Origin: Amycolatopsis kentuckyensis
Lineage (GTDB): Bacteria; Actinomycetota; Actinomycetes; Mycobacteriales; Pseudonocardiaceae
Direction: 5' to 3'
Assembly (NCBI RefSeq): GCF_002155975.1
Contig: NZ_MUMI01000318.1
Coordinates: 1 to 41,402, forward strand
DNA: 41,402 nucleotides
The stretch's first letter is position 1; the number at the start of each line of letters is the position of its first letter. The notes under the pieces were generated by a model that searched no databases, was not told the DNA's origin, and was given only the letters and a program-made list of their open reading frames with translations. Both the position numbers and the translations under genes were made by a program. This document shows positions 31,402 through 39,346 of this stretch, piece after piece.

Positions 31402-32463
31402 ATGACGCACGACGCCGGAGGAAACCCGGTGCTGCCGGCGAAACTGGCTGCGCACCCGTCGGTGCGGGCGGTGCTTTCCCGGCCCCGGCCCGCCGATTCG
31501 CCGGCGGTGCTCGACGCGGCCTGGCTGCGCGAGCTGTGCCTGGCGGCCGGTGCGGACGACGTCGCCGCGGTGCGCCTGGAGCACCCCGACCTGGCCGGGG
31601 AACGCGAGTACGTGCTGGGCGCGCTGCCCGGCACCCGCACCCTGATCGCGATGGCGTTCCGGATGAACCGCGACAACTGCCGCTCCCCGGCCCGCAGCGT
31701 GGCCAACCAGGAGTTCCACCAGACCGACGAACAGGCCAACCACACCGCCCGGGATGTGGTCCGGGCGCTGCAGGACGCCGGCCACCACGCGATCAACCCG
31801 TCGGTCGGCTTCCCCCAGGAGATGGACCGCTTCGGCACGGACCGGATCTGGGTGGTGGCGCACAAGACGGTCGCGGTCGCCGCCGGGCTCGGGGTGATGG
31901 GCCTGCACCGCAACGTCATCCACCCGAAGTTCGGCAGCTTCGTGCTGCTGGCCACCGTGCTGGTGGACGCGGAGGTGAGCGAATACGGGCAGGCCCTGGA
32001 CTACAACCCCTGCATCGACTGCAAGCTGTGCGTCACCGCCTGCCCGGTCGGGGCCATCGCCAAGGACGGGGCGTTCGACGGCCTGGCCTGCACCACGCAC
32101 AACTACCGCGAGTTCATGAGCGGGTTCACCGACTGGGCGCAGACCGTGGCCGACAGCGAGGACGCGGCCGACTACCGCGCCCGCGTCTCCGCGGCCGAAA
32201 GCGCCTCGATGTGGCAGAGCCTGAGTTCGCCGCCGGGCTACAAGTCGGGCTACTGCCTGGCCGTCTGCCCCGCGGGCGAGGACGTCCTGGGGCCGTACCT
32301 GGAGGACCGCAAGGGGTTCTTGCAGACGGTGCTGCGGCCGCTGCAGGACAAGCGGGAGACGCTGTACGTCCTGCCGGGTTCCCGCGCGCAGGAGCACGCC
32401 CGGCGCCGCTTCCCCCACAAGCCGGTCAAGGAGGTCACCGGCGGCTGGGCGCCGCCGGAGTGA
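31402..32463 (+). CDS. QueG-like double-cluster 4Fe-4S protein
   Basis: The 353-residue cytosolic protein starts at ATG 31402 after GAGGAGG. It resembles epoxyqueuosine reductase and reductive-dehalogenase-type cobalamin Fe-S enzymes. An N-terminal domain has LGALPGTRTLIAMAFRMNR and GLGVMGLHRNVIHPKFGSF. A ferredoxin motif follows at Cys204, Cys207, Cys210 and Cys214 (CIDCKLCVTACPVGA). Cys230, Cys285 and Cys289 (GYCLAVCP) correspond to the second cluster, where QueG has a CxxCxxxCP; one Cys of that set is missing. No other queuosine genes are here, so the substrate may differ. The gene is probably controlled by the TetR at 32470 through the palindrome at 31363. Confidence 0.85.
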   Translation: MTHDAGGNPVLPAKLAAHPSVRAVLSRPRPADSPAVLDAAWLRELCLAAGADDVAAVRLEHPDLAGEREYVLGALPGTRTLIAMAFRMNRDNCRSPARSVANQEFHQTDEQANHTARDVVRALQDAGHHAINPSVGFPQEMDRFGTDRIWVVAHKTVAVAAGLGVMGLHRNVIHPKFGSFVLLATVLVDAEVSEYGQALDYNPCIDCKLCVTACPVGAIAKDGAFDGLACTTHNYREFMSGFTDWAQTVADSEDAADYRARVSAAESASMWQSLSSPPGYKSGYCLAVCPAGEDVLGPYLEDRKGFLQTVLRPLQDKRETLYVLPGSRAQEHARRRFPHKPVKEVTGGWAPPE

Positions 32464-32469
32464 CGGGGG

Positions 32470-33039
32470 TCAGCGCAGGCCCGCCGCGTCGAGCAGGGCG
32501 GTCACGGTCGGGACGAGGAGCCCCTTCAGGTCGTCGACACCGATGCCGGCCCGGGCGCCGGCGCCGTCGAAGACCACGAGGAGCTGCCGGGCCAGCAGGT
32601 CCGGATCGGCGGCCCCGCCCTCTTCGGCCTGCCGGCGGAAGAAGCCCAGCAGGTTCCGCTTGATCCGCCGCGCGACCCGGCTCGCGGGGTGGCGCTGGTC
32701 CTTGAGCTCGATCTGCGCGGCCAGGTACCGGCAGCCGTGGAAACCGGGGGTCCGGGCCTGGGCTTCCAGCTGTGCGAAGACGTGCATGATCCGCTCGCGG
32801 GGCCCGCGGTCGTCGTCGGCCGGGGGGAGCAGGCCGGCCACGAAGGCGGCCGCGCCTGCCTTCAGGCTGGCGGCGAGGAGTTCGTCCTTGCTTTCGAACA
32901 GCTGGTAGAGGGACCGCTTCGACACGCCGGCGGCCTTGCACAGCGCCTCGACCCCGATGCCGACCCCGTCCCGGTAGGTGAGCGTGGCCGCGGCTTCGAG
33001 CAGCCGCTCGCGGGAGGTCGGTTTCGCGTCGGCGGTCAT
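32470..33039 (-). CDS. TetR/AcrR family regulator
   Basis: The 189-residue repressor has an HTH at about 8-55 (SRERLLEAAATLTYRDGVG, VEALCKAAGVSKRSLYQLFE, SKDELLAASLK). A C-terminal ligand domain with RYLAAQIELKDQRHPASRVA resembles the YcdC/LmrA-like group. The gene faces the Fe-S gene convergently, six bases apart. The half-conserved palindrome at 33074 upstream and the perfect one at 31363 mark it as self-regulating and as the repressor of the hydrolase/Fe-S pair. Confidence 0.94.
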   Translation of the reverse strand: MTADAKPTSRERLLEAAATLTYRDGVGIGVEALCKAAGVSKRSLYQLFESKDELLAASLKAGAAAFVAGLLPPADDDRGPRERIMHVFAQLEAQARTPGFHGCRYLAAQIELKDQRHPASRVARRIKRNLLGFFRRQAEEGGAADPDLLARQLLVVFDGAGARAGIGVDDLKGLLVPTVTALLDAAGLR

Positions 33040-33073
33040 GTCGTGAGGTTAGCCCGGTTCGTGCGGGAATGAC

Positions 33074-33083
33074 ACCGATCGGT
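33074..33083. promoter_or_regulatory. Second TetR operator, upstream of tetR
   Basis: ACCGATCGGT, inside ACACCGATCGGTTTA, matches the operator at 31363 in 14 of 15 positions. It lies 35 bases upstream of the tetR start, the right place for autorepression. Confidence 0.65.
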
Positions 33084-33112
33084 TTATCCGCGACATCGTG
33101 ATCAAGAAGCGC

Positions 33113-33290
33113 TACGCTCGAGCCGCCACTGGTTCGCCCGCACGCGAAGGCGCGCGCGGGGGAGGCAACAGGGAACCCGGTGCGAATCCGGGACTGCCCC
33201 GCAGCGGTATGTGGGAACGAAAGCCGTCACCACGCGAGTGGTCAAGCACTGGACACGCAGTCCGGGAAGCGACGGCCGGTAGACCTGAGC
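33113..33290 (+). ncRNA. Cobalamin riboswitch upstream of metE
   Basis: The aptamer core reads GGGAACCCGGTGCGAATCCG at 33171-33190, then ACTGCCCCGCAGCGGTA, the conserved centre of AdoCbl riboswitches. The B12-box side GTCCGGGAAGCGACGGCC follows at 33260-33277. In actinobacteria such elements shut off B12-independent methionine synthase when cobalamin is plentiful and MetH can serve. The 140 bases between it and the metE start hold candidate alternative stems. The protein frame that stays open through this region is accidental. Exact ends are approximate. Confidence 0.93.
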
Positions 33291-33301
33291 TCGGCGCCCA
33301 C

Positions 33302-33425
33302 GAGTCCGAAGACCTGCCCGTGGTGCGCGCGCCGACGGCGTGCGTGAGTCCGGGCCTCGCGGGATGGGCACGACCGAAACGCGGCTCCTCCGCGTGCTCG
33401 GACTCGGTGGAACGAGCTCGCGAGG
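33302..33425 (+). promoter_or_regulatory. Candidate expression platform of the riboswitch
   Basis: GAGTCCG occurs twice (33302-33308, 33346-33352) and both copies can pair with CGGACTC (33399-33405). CCTCGCG (33355-33361) can pair with CGCGAGG (33419-33425), which includes part of the metE ribosome-binding site. The two helices from 33346 and 33355 cannot nest, so they are alternatives. No U-tract is present, which favours translational control. Confidence 0.45.
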
Positions 33426-33433
33426 AGAGAGCT

Positions 33434-35668
33434 GTGACCGAGATCGGCACCACGGTGCTGGGCTACCCCCGGATCGGCCCGGACCGGGAACTCAAGCGTG
33501 CCCTGGAACGCTACTGGGCGCACCGGATCGACCAGGACACGCTGCTGGAGACCGGCCGTGACCTGCGGGAACGGACCTGGCGCACCCTGGCGGCGGCCGG
33601 GCTGGACTCCGTCCCGTCCAACACGTTTTCGCACTACGACCACGTCCTCGACACCGCGGCGCTGTTCGGCGCCCTGCCGGAGAGGTTCACCGGGCCGTCG
33701 CCGCTGGACACGTACTTCGCCGCCGCGCGTGGTGCCCAGGACGCTCCGGCGCTGGAGATGACGAAGTGGTTCGACACGAACTACCACTACCTCGTCCCGG
33801 AGCTCGGCCCGGACACGACGTTCACCCTGGCCGGGACCAAACCGGTCGACGAATACCGGGAGGCGAAAGCGCTCGGCATCGAGACCCGGCCGGTGCTGGT
33901 CGGGCCGGTGACGTTCCTGCTGCTGGCCAAGTCCACGACCGCGGGCTTCCGGCCGCTCGACCTGCTCGACACCCTGCTGCCGCGGTACGCCGACCTGCTG
34001 CGCCGGCTGCACGCCGCGGGCGCCGGGTGGGTGCAGCTCGACGAGCCCGCCTTCGCCGCCGATCGGACCGAGGCCGAGCTGAACGCCCTGATCCGCGCCT
34101 ACCACTGGCTCGGCAAGGAGACCGGCCGGCCGAAGCTCCTGGTCACCGGCTCCTTCGGGCACCTCGGGCGCGGGTTGGGCGTGCTGGCCCGCTCGCCGAT
34201 CGAGGCACTGGCCGTCGACCTGGTCAGTGACGAGTCCTTTGTGGACGCGGTGGCGACCGAACCGGCGTTGCGGGACAAGGAGGTCCTGGCCGGGGTGGTC
34301 GACGGCCGCAACGTCTGGCGCACCGATCCGGACCGCGCGCTCGGCCGGGCCGCCACGCTGCTCGGCGTGGCGAAATCGGTCAGCGTGACGACGTCGTGTT
34401 CGCTGCTGCACGTGCCCTACGACGTCGGGCGCGAGCGCGGGCTGCCGCCGCGGCTGGCGGGCTGGCTCGCCTTCGCCCGGCAGAAGGTCGACGAAGTCGT
34501 GCTGCTCGGCCGGGCGCTGCGCGGCGAGGACGTCGACCTTTCCGGTGCGCGGCAGGCGATCGCGGACCGGGCGGCGGCGGCCGGGCAGGTCCGCGCCCGC
34601 CCCGGAACGCCGGACACGACCGTCCGCCCGCCGTATGCCGAGCGCGTGAAGGCGCAGCAGGCGGCGCTCGGGCTGCCGCCGCTGCCGACCACGACGATCG
34701 GGTCGTTCCCGCAGACCACCGGCGTCCGCACGGCCCGCGCCGCGCACCAGGCGGGCACGCTCGACGACGCCGCCTACGAGGCCGCGATGCGCGCCGAGAT
34801 CGAGCGCGTGGTGCGGCTGCAGGAGGAGCTCGGCCTCGACGTGCTGGTGCACGGTGAACCCGAGCGCAACGACATGGTGCAGTACTTCGCCGAGCGGCTG
34901 GCCGGGTTCGCCGCGACCGGGCACGGCTGGGTGCAGTCCTACGGCTCGCGCTGCGTCCGCCCGCCGATCCTCCACGGCGACGTCTCGCGCCCGGCCCCGA
35001 TGACGGTGCCCTGGACCCGCTACGCCCAGAGCCTGACGGCCAAGCCGGTCAAGGGCATGCTGACCGGCCCGGTGACGATCCTCGCGTGGTCGTTCGTCCG
35101 CGACGACCAGCCCCTCGCCGACACCGCGCGGCAGGTCGCGCTCGCCGTCCGCGAGGAGGTCCGCGACCTCGAAGCGGCGGGCATCCGGATCGTCCAGGTC
35201 GACGAACCGGCACTGCGCGAGCTGCTGCCGCTGCGCCGGTCCGGCCACGACGACTACCTGCGCTGGGCGGTGTCGGCGTTCCGGCTGGCGACCTCGGGGG
35301 CCGGCGCGGCGACCCAGATCCACACCCACCTGTGCTACTCCGAGTTCGCCGAGGTCCTGCCCGCCATCGACGCCCTCGACGCCGACGTCACCAGCATCGA
35401 AGCGGCCCGCTCCAAGATGGCGGTGGTGGCCGGCCTGGCGGGGTTCGGCCGCGGCGTGGGGCCGGGTGTGTACGACATCCACTCCCCGCGCGTCCCGGAC
35501 GCGGGGGAGATCGGCACGCTGGTGCGCACCGCCCTCGCCGCGGTGCCCGCCGGCCGGTTGTGGGTCAACCCGGACTGCGGGCTGAAGACCCGCGGCTACG
35601 GCGAGGTCGAGCCGGCGCTGCGAAACCTGGTCGCGGCCGTGCGCGAGGTCCGGGCGGGGCTCGCGTGA
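33434..35668 (+). CDS. metE: Cobalamin-independent methionine synthase
   Basis: The 744-residue cytosolic enzyme transfers a methyl group from 5-methyltetrahydropteroyl-triglutamate to homocysteine. GTG 33434 follows GAGGAGAGAG. The N-terminal half ([20 protein letters not shown]) and the catalytic C-terminal half ([20 protein letters not shown]) are both present. The zinc ligands are His632, Cys634 ([10 protein letters not shown]), Glu656 (VTSIEAARS) and Cys715 ([11 protein letters not shown]). The length is normal. A cobalamin riboswitch upstream implies repression by B12, and hence a metH elsewhere in the genome. The stop overlaps the thioesterase start by four bases. Confidence 0.98.
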   Translation: MTEIGTTVLGYPRIGPDRELKRALERYWAHRIDQDTLLETGRDLRERTWRTLAAAGLDSVPSNTFSHYDHVLDTAALFGALPERFTGPSPLDTYFAAARGAQDAPALEMTKWFDTNYHYLVPELGPDTTFTLAGTKPVDEYREAKALGIETRPVLVGPVTFLLLAKSTTAGFRPLDLLDTLLPRYADLLRRLHAAGAGWVQLDEPAFAADRTEAELNALIRAYHWLGKETGRPKLLVTGSFGHLGRGLGVLARSPIEALAVDLVSDESFVDAVATEPALRDKEVLAGVVDGRNVWRTDPDRALGRAATLLGVAKSVSVTTSCSLLHVPYDVGRERGLPPRLAGWLAFARQKVDEVVLLGRALRGEDVDLSGARQAIADRAAAAGQVRARPGTPDTTVRPPYAERVKAQQAALGLPPLPTTTIGSFPQTTGVRTARAAHQAGTLDDAAYEAAMRAEIERVVRLQEELGLDVLVHGEPERNDMVQYFAERLAGFAATGHGWVQSYGSRCVRPPILHGDVSRPAPMTVPWTRYAQSLTAKPVKGMLTGPVTILAWSFVRDDQPLADTARQVALAVREEVRDLEAAGIRIVQVDEPALRELLPLRRSGHDDYLRWAVSAFRLATSGAGAATQIHTHLCYSEFAEVLPAIDALDADVTSIEAARSKMAVVAGLAGFGRGVGPGVYDIHSPRVPDAGEIGTLVRTALAAVPAGRLWVNPDCGLKTRGYGEVEPALRNLVAAVREVRAGLA

Positions 35669-36159
35669 GGGGCAAGCCGACGTCGGCGTCCCGGCTGACG
35701 CTGTCGCAGATCATGGACGACCACGACACGAACCTCATGGGCACCGTGCACGGCGGCGTGCTGATGAAGCTGGCCGACTCGCTGGCCGGGGTGGTTTCGG
35801 CCCGGCACTCCGAAGGCGCGTCGGTGACCGCGTCGGTCGACGAGATGGTGTTCCGGGTGCCGGTCCGCGTCGGGGACGTGCTGCACCTGCACGCCCAGGT
35901 CAACTGGGCCGGGTCGACGTCGATGGAGATCGGCGTGCGCGCCACGGCCGACCGCTGGGACCGGTCGGTGCCCCCGGTCCACGTGGCCTCGGCCTACCTG
36001 GTGCTGGTCGCGGTCGACGAGGACGGCCGCCCGCGGCTGGTGCCCCCGGTCGTGCCGGAAACCGATGAGGACCGCCGCCGCTACGCCGAAGCGGGGATCC
36101 GCCGGACGCATCGGCTGGCCCGGCGAGCCGCCATCACGGCGTCGCGCACGGTGGCCTGA
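35665..36159 (+). CDS. Hotdog-fold acyl-CoA thioesterase
   Basis: The 164-residue protein (GTG 35665, GTGA overlap with metE) has the 4HBT hotdog signature of YciA/BACH-type acyl-CoA thioesterases. Visible are [20 protein letters not shown] with the catalytic-type Asp/Asn region, [16 protein letters not shown] in the central helix, and the strands [20 protein letters not shown]. The C-terminal tail is Arg-rich ([11 protein letters not shown]). It would hydrolyse acyl-CoA in the cytosol; chain preference is unknown. Coupling to metE means it is also under the cobalamin riboswitch, though a metabolic link is not obvious. Confidence 0.92.
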   Translation: MRGKPTSASRLTLSQIMDDHDTNLMGTVHGGVLMKLADSLAGVVSARHSEGASVTASVDEMVFRVPVRVGDVLHLHAQVNWAGSTSMEIGVRATADRWDRSVPPVHVASAYLVLVAVDEDGRPRLVPPVVPETDEDRRRYAEAGIRRTHRLARRAAITASRTVA

Positions 36160-36162
36160 AAT

Positions 36163-36196
36163 CCCTGGTGTGCGGGGGCTTCCTCGCACACCAGGG
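36163..36196 (+). terminator. Strong hairpin terminator after the metE operon
   Basis: CCCTGGTGTGCG (36163-36174) and CGCACACCAGGG (36185-36196) form a perfect 12-bp stem with a 10-base loop, starting three bases after the thioesterase stop. There is no U-tract, as is common in high-GC actinomycetes. Confidence 0.85.
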
Positions 36197-36318
36197 CCGG
36201 GCGCGCCGGCGCCTCCACCCGCCCCGGCCGCGAAGTGCGCCTTGCCGCTGACCGACACCGGCCAGGCCGCGGCGAACGCCGGTGGTGGGCCCGGATCAAG
36301 GCCGCGTGGTCCGGCACC

Positions 36319-36951
36319 TCACGTGGTGCGGAGTCCCGCTTCGGCGAAGGCGAGGACGGTGTCGACGAGGTCGGCCAGCTCGCTCGTCGCCGACCGCGCC
36401 CGGCCCTCGCGGGTCACGTAGATCTCGCGCAGGCCGGCGACCACGGTGACGGCGGCGAGCCGGGGGAGCAGGGCGTCGGCCGGGACGCCGAGGTCTTCGC
36501 CGATGCCCGCGGCGATCAGGAGTTCGAGGTCGCGGTAGCCGGCCCGGGCGCGGCCGCGGAGGTCGTCGTCGGCCATGAGGAGGTCGGCGCGCAGGGCGCG
36601 GCGCCGCCAGATGTGCGCGGGGTCCACGCCGGACTCGCGGTCGTGCTCGTCGAGCTCGCGCATGGTCGCGTGCATCCAGCCGCGGACCGCGTCGAGGGTG
36701 CTCTCCGGCTGCCGGCCGCTCAGCCGCGCCCGGAGGGACTCCGGGGTGAACGGGTCGTCGGCGAACAGCAGGTCGTCCTTGGCCGGGAAGTGCAGCGTGA
36801 CCGTGCGGGTCGCGACGTCGGCGCGCGCGGCGATCTGCGCGATCGTCGTCTCGCGGTAGCCCTGGCTCGCGAAGAGGTCCAGGGCCGCGTCCTGGATGCG
36901 GGCCCGGGTCTGGGCCTTCTTGCGCTCACGCCGGCCGTCACTCGCGATCAT
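36319..36951 (-). CDS. TetR family regulator
   Basis: From ATG 36951 the product has 210 residues. The basic start MIASDGRRERKKAQTRARIQ is typical of actinomycete TetR proteins. The HTH reads DAALDLFASQGYRETTIAQI, then AARADVATRTVTLHFPAKDD. The upstream ATG at 36990 would place the start inside the operator region. The C-terminal domain (ESTLDAVRGWMHATMREL) has no known ligand. It is divergent from the SDR gene, its likely target; the 77 bases between them carry two similar candidate sites. Confidence 0.92.
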   Translation of the reverse strand: MIASDGRRERKKAQTRARIQDAALDLFASQGYRETTIAQIAARADVATRTVTLHFPAKDDLLFADDPFTPESLRARLSGRQPESTLDAVRGWMHATMRELDEHDRESGVDPAHIWRRRALRADLLMADDDLRGRARAGYRDLELLIAAGIGEDLGVPADALLPRLAAVTVVAGLREIYVTREGRARSATSELADLVDTVLAFAEAGLRTT

Positions 36952-36961
36952 GGACCTGACC

Positions 36962-37013
36962 TTACCATTCGATGTAATAATGCAGTCCATGCTACTGTTA
37001 GCTTGTGATGTAG
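36962..37013. promoter_or_regulatory. Two related operator-like sites, tetR/SDR promoter
   Basis: TTACCATTCGATGTAA (36962-36977) and TTAGCTTGTGATGTAG (36998-37013) share 11 of 16 positions. Each ends in GATGTA, and the first has TTAC/GTAA arms. They are 36 bp apart, a spacing like the TetR pair at 9298/9333. AGGAGG at 37017 serves the SDR start. Confidence 0.5.
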
Positions 37014-37028
37014 AAAAGGAGGCATGTC

Positions 37029-37832
37029 GTGACGAAGAGCTGGTTCATCACCGGGACGTCCAAGGGCTTCGGCCGCGAGTGGACCGAAGCGGCACTCGCC
37101 CGCGGCGACCGGGTCGCCGCCACCGCGCGGGACGTGGAAAGCCTGCAACCGCTCGTCGACCGGTACGGCGACGCCGTGCTGCCGTTGCGGCTGGACGTCA
37201 CGGACCGTGCCGCCGCCGTCGACGCGGTACGGCGGGCGGCGGCCGCGTTCGGTGCGCTGGACGTGCTGGTCAACAACGCCGGCTACGGGCACTTCGGGAT
37301 GGTCGAGGAACTGACCGAGGAGGAGGTCCGGGCGGAGCTCGAGACGAACTTCTTCGGCACGCTCTGGCTGACCCAGGCGGCCCTGCCGATCATGCGCCGC
37401 CAGGGGCACGGCCGGATCATCCAGGTCACCAGCGAAGGCGGCGTCCGGGCGTTCCCGGGCATCGGCGCCTACCACGCGTCGAAGTGGGCCGTGGAGGGAC
37501 TTTCGGACTCCCTGCGGCAGGAGGTCGCGGCATTCGGGATCGACGTGATCTGCCTGGAGCCGGGCCCGTACCGGACGGACTTCGGCGGCGGCAGCGTCCG
37601 CCGGAGCGACCCGGACCCGGCCTACGACGCCGTTCGCGAAGCGACGCGGATCGAGTGGGACCTCGGCGACCCCCGGGCGACCCGCGAGCCGATGCTGGAG
37701 CTGGCGGACACGGCGAACCCGCCGCACCGGATGTTCTTCGGCAAGTCGTTCGCGGCGGTCGAAGCCGAGTACCGGGACCGGCTCGACGGGTGGCGCGAGT
37801 GGGAGCCCCTCGCGCTGGCCGCGTTCGGCTGA
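37029..37832 (+). CDS. Short-chain dehydrogenase/reductase
   Basis: The 267-residue classical SDR has the cofactor motif TGTSKGFG (8-15), NNAG (82-85), catalytic Ser135 (QVTSEGG) and Tyr148/Lys152 (YHASK). The family oxidises or reduces an alcohol/ketone with NAD(P)H. The C-terminal third (PGPYRTDFGGGSV) is as in DltE-type actinomycete SDRs of unknown substrate. GTG 37029 stands six bases after AGGAGG. The divergent TetR probably represses it. A strong terminator begins four bases after the stop. Confidence 0.95.
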   Translation: MTKSWFITGTSKGFGREWTEAALARGDRVAATARDVESLQPLVDRYGDAVLPLRLDVTDRAAAVDAVRRAAAAFGALDVLVNNAGYGHFGMVEELTEEEVRAELETNFFGTLWLTQAALPIMRRQGHGRIIQVTSEGGVRAFPGIGAYHASKWAVEGLSDSLRQEVAAFGIDVICLEPGPYRTDFGGGSVRRSDPDPAYDAVREATRIEWDLGDPRATREPMLELADTANPPHRMFFGKSFAAVEAEYRDRLDGWREWEPLALAAFG

Positions 37833-37835
37833 GCG

Positions 37836-37869
37836 GACGGCCCCTCGCCGCGAACGACGAGGGGCCGTC
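37836..37869. terminator. Bidirectional hairpin terminator
   Basis: GACGGCCCCTCG (37836-37847) pairs perfectly with CGAGGGGCCGTC (37858-37869), with a 10-base loop. It sits between the convergent SDR and osmC-like genes and can end both transcripts. Confidence 0.9.
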
Positions 37870-37878
37870 GGGGGGAAA

Positions 37879-38313
37879 TCAGGCGAGAGCCGCGTCCATG
37901 GTGATCGTCGTGCCCGCGAGGGCCTTCGACACCGGGCAGGTCTTCTCCGCCGTCTCGGCGTACTCCGCGAACTGCTCCGCCGTCACGCCCGGGATCGACG
38001 CCCGCAGGGTGATCGCGATGCCGCTGATCTCGAAACCGCCGCCGGCCGCCGGGCCGAGCGTGACCTCCGCGCTCACGTCGATCGAGTCCGCCGTGAGCTT
38101 GTTGGACTCCAGCACGCCCGACAGGTTCATCGCCAGGCAGGACGAGTGCGCCGCCGCGATGAGCTCCTCGGGGCTCGTCTGGCCGTCCGGGTTGCCCGCG
38201 CGGGTCGGGAACGAGACCGCGAACGTGCCGGCGTTGGACGAGTCCAGGCTGACCTCGCCCTTCCCGCTGTTCAGTCCGCCGACCCAGTGGGTGGTGGCGT
38301 CACGGCTGGGCAT
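37879..38313 (-). CDS. osmC: OsmC family peroxiredoxin
   Basis: The 144-residue dimeric thiol peroxidase reduces organic hydroperoxides. The two catalytic cysteines are Cys59 (IAAAHSSCLAMNLS) and Cys126 (AEKTCPVSKAL). The segment HWVGGLNSGKGEVSL and PEELIAAAHSSC match the OsmC branch better than Ohr. The gene follows the MarR/OhrR gene by nine bases on the same strand, so both are transcribed from the promoter at 38787 and induced by peroxide. GGAGG precedes the ATG. Confidence 0.95.
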   Translation of the reverse strand: MPSRDATTHWVGGLNSGKGEVSLDSSNAGTFAVSFPTRAGNPDGQTSPEELIAAAHSSCLAMNLSGVLESNKLTADSIDVSAEVTLGPAAGGGFEISGIAITLRASIPGVTAEQFAEYAETAEKTCPVSKALAGTTITMDAALA

Positions 38314-38322
38314 AAAGCCTCC

Positions 38323-38766
38323 TCAGTGTTCGGATGAGTACGCGGTGGCCGACGCCGTCAGCCGCCGCAGGGTCGCCATCAGTACCCGCCGCTCGTCGTC
38401 CTCGAGCCCCAGTGCGCAGCCGATCGCCGAGGGGACACCGGCGGCGCGCGTGCGCACCGCCCGGCCCTGCTCGGTCAGGCTGACCACCACCGTGCGTTCG
38501 TCCGCGGGCAGTCGTGCCCGCGTCACCAGCCCGTTGGCCTCGAGCCGCTTCAGCAGCGGGGAAAGCGTGCCGTAGTCCAGGCGCAGTGCCTCGCCGATCT
38601 CCTTGACCGGCCGGGCATCGGACTCCCACAGCACCAGCAGCACCAGGTACTGCGGGTAGGTGAGGTCCAGCTCGCCGAGCAGGGGACGGTACGCGTCCGT
38701 CACGGCTCGGGACGCCGCGTAGAGCGCGAAGCAGGTTTGCTCGTCAAGGAGGAACTCGTCCGGCAC
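38323..38766 (-). CDS. ohrR: OhrR-type MarR family peroxide sensor
   Basis: The 147-residue winged-HTH repressor has the OhrR signature QTCFALYAASRAV, where Cys12 is the redox-sensing residue whose oxidation releases DNA. The HTH is PVKEIGEALRLDYGTLSPLL, with the wing GLVTRARLPADERTVVVSLT. It is first in an operon with the osmC gene. A 20-bp palindrome 21 bases upstream of the start is the likely operator, making it self-regulating. OhrR usually pairs with Ohr; pairing with an OsmC-branch enzyme is a minor variation. Confidence 0.93.
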   Translation of the reverse strand: MPDEFLLDEQTCFALYAASRAVTDAYRPLLGELDLTYPQYLVLLVLWESDARPVKEIGEALRLDYGTLSPLLKRLEANGLVTRARLPADERTVVVSLTEQGRAVRTRAAGVPSAIGCALGLEDDERRVLMATLRRLTASATAYSSEH

Positions 38767-38786
38767 ACCACAAACCTAGCCCACGA

Positions 38787-38806
38787 TTACATCGTGCACA
38801 AGGTAA
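38787..38806. promoter_or_regulatory. Probable OhrR operator
   Basis: TTACATCGTGCACAAGGTAA is a 20-bp imperfect palindrome with TTAC/GTAA arms and a GTGCAC core, located 21 bases upstream of the ohrR start. It may also affect the divergent DinB-like gene, whose start is 34 bases beyond. Confidence 0.7.
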
Positions 38807-38839
38807 AAACTGTCGGACCCCTCTGGCAGAGTGCTCCGC

Positions 38840-39346
38840 ATGACCGAACGACCCCAGCGCCCGGAGATCCCGCTCACCGGCGGCGAGCGCGAGATCCTCA
38901 CCGGCCAGCTCGACCGCCTGCGCGCCACCGTCGCGTGGAAGGCCGGCGGGCTCACCGCCGAGCAGGCCCACCGGGTGCACCTGCCGAGCGAGCTGACCAC
39001 CGTCGCCGGCCTGGTTCCGCACCTCACGCTCAACGAGTGGTTCTGGTTCGGCGTGGTCGTCGACGGCGAAGAGGACACCTGGGAGGAGAAGCTCGAGCAG
39101 GATCCGGACGCCGAGTTCCGGGTCCCGCCGGACGCCGAGGTCGGAACTTTGCTGGCCGACTACGCGAAGCAGTGCGAACGCAGCCGGGAGATCGTCGCGA
39201 AGCGCGGGCTCGACGATCAGGTGACCTACAAGGACGAGACGTTCAACGTCCGCTGGGTCCTCACGCACATGATCGAGGAGACCGCGCGGCACGCCGGCCA
39301 CCTCGACGTGCTGCGCGAGCTCACCGACGGTCTCACCGGGGAGTGA
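38840..39346 (+). CDS. DinB/DUF664 family protein
   Basis: The 168-residue four-helix-bundle protein of the DinB superfamily has candidate metal-binding histidines in GLVPHLTLNEWFWFG and HMIEETARHAGHLDVLREL. These positions coordinate a divalent metal in the mycothiol- or bacillithiol-dependent enzymes of the family. In actinomycetes, mycothiol transfer is the usual guess, and the real reaction is unknown. The sequence LPSELTTVAGLVPHL marks the DUF664 subgroup. ATG 38840 follows CAGAGT by seven bases, so the mRNA may be leaderless. The 3' end overlaps the convergent DUF1295 gene by 14 bases. Confidence 0.92.
   Translation: MTERPQRPEIPLTGGEREILTGQLDRLRATVAWKAGGLTAEQAHRVHLPSELTTVAGLVPHLTLNEWFWFGVVVDGEEDTWEEKLEQDPDAEFRVPPDAEVGTLLADYAKQCERSREIVAKRGLDDQVTYKDETFNVRWVLTHMIEETARHAGHLDVLRELTDGLTGE

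Noticed and set aside
33098..33433. In-frame extension of metE through the riboswitch
   Set aside because: The bases match the conserved cobalamin aptamer. MetE normally starts at the ATG/GTG before [14 protein letters not shown].
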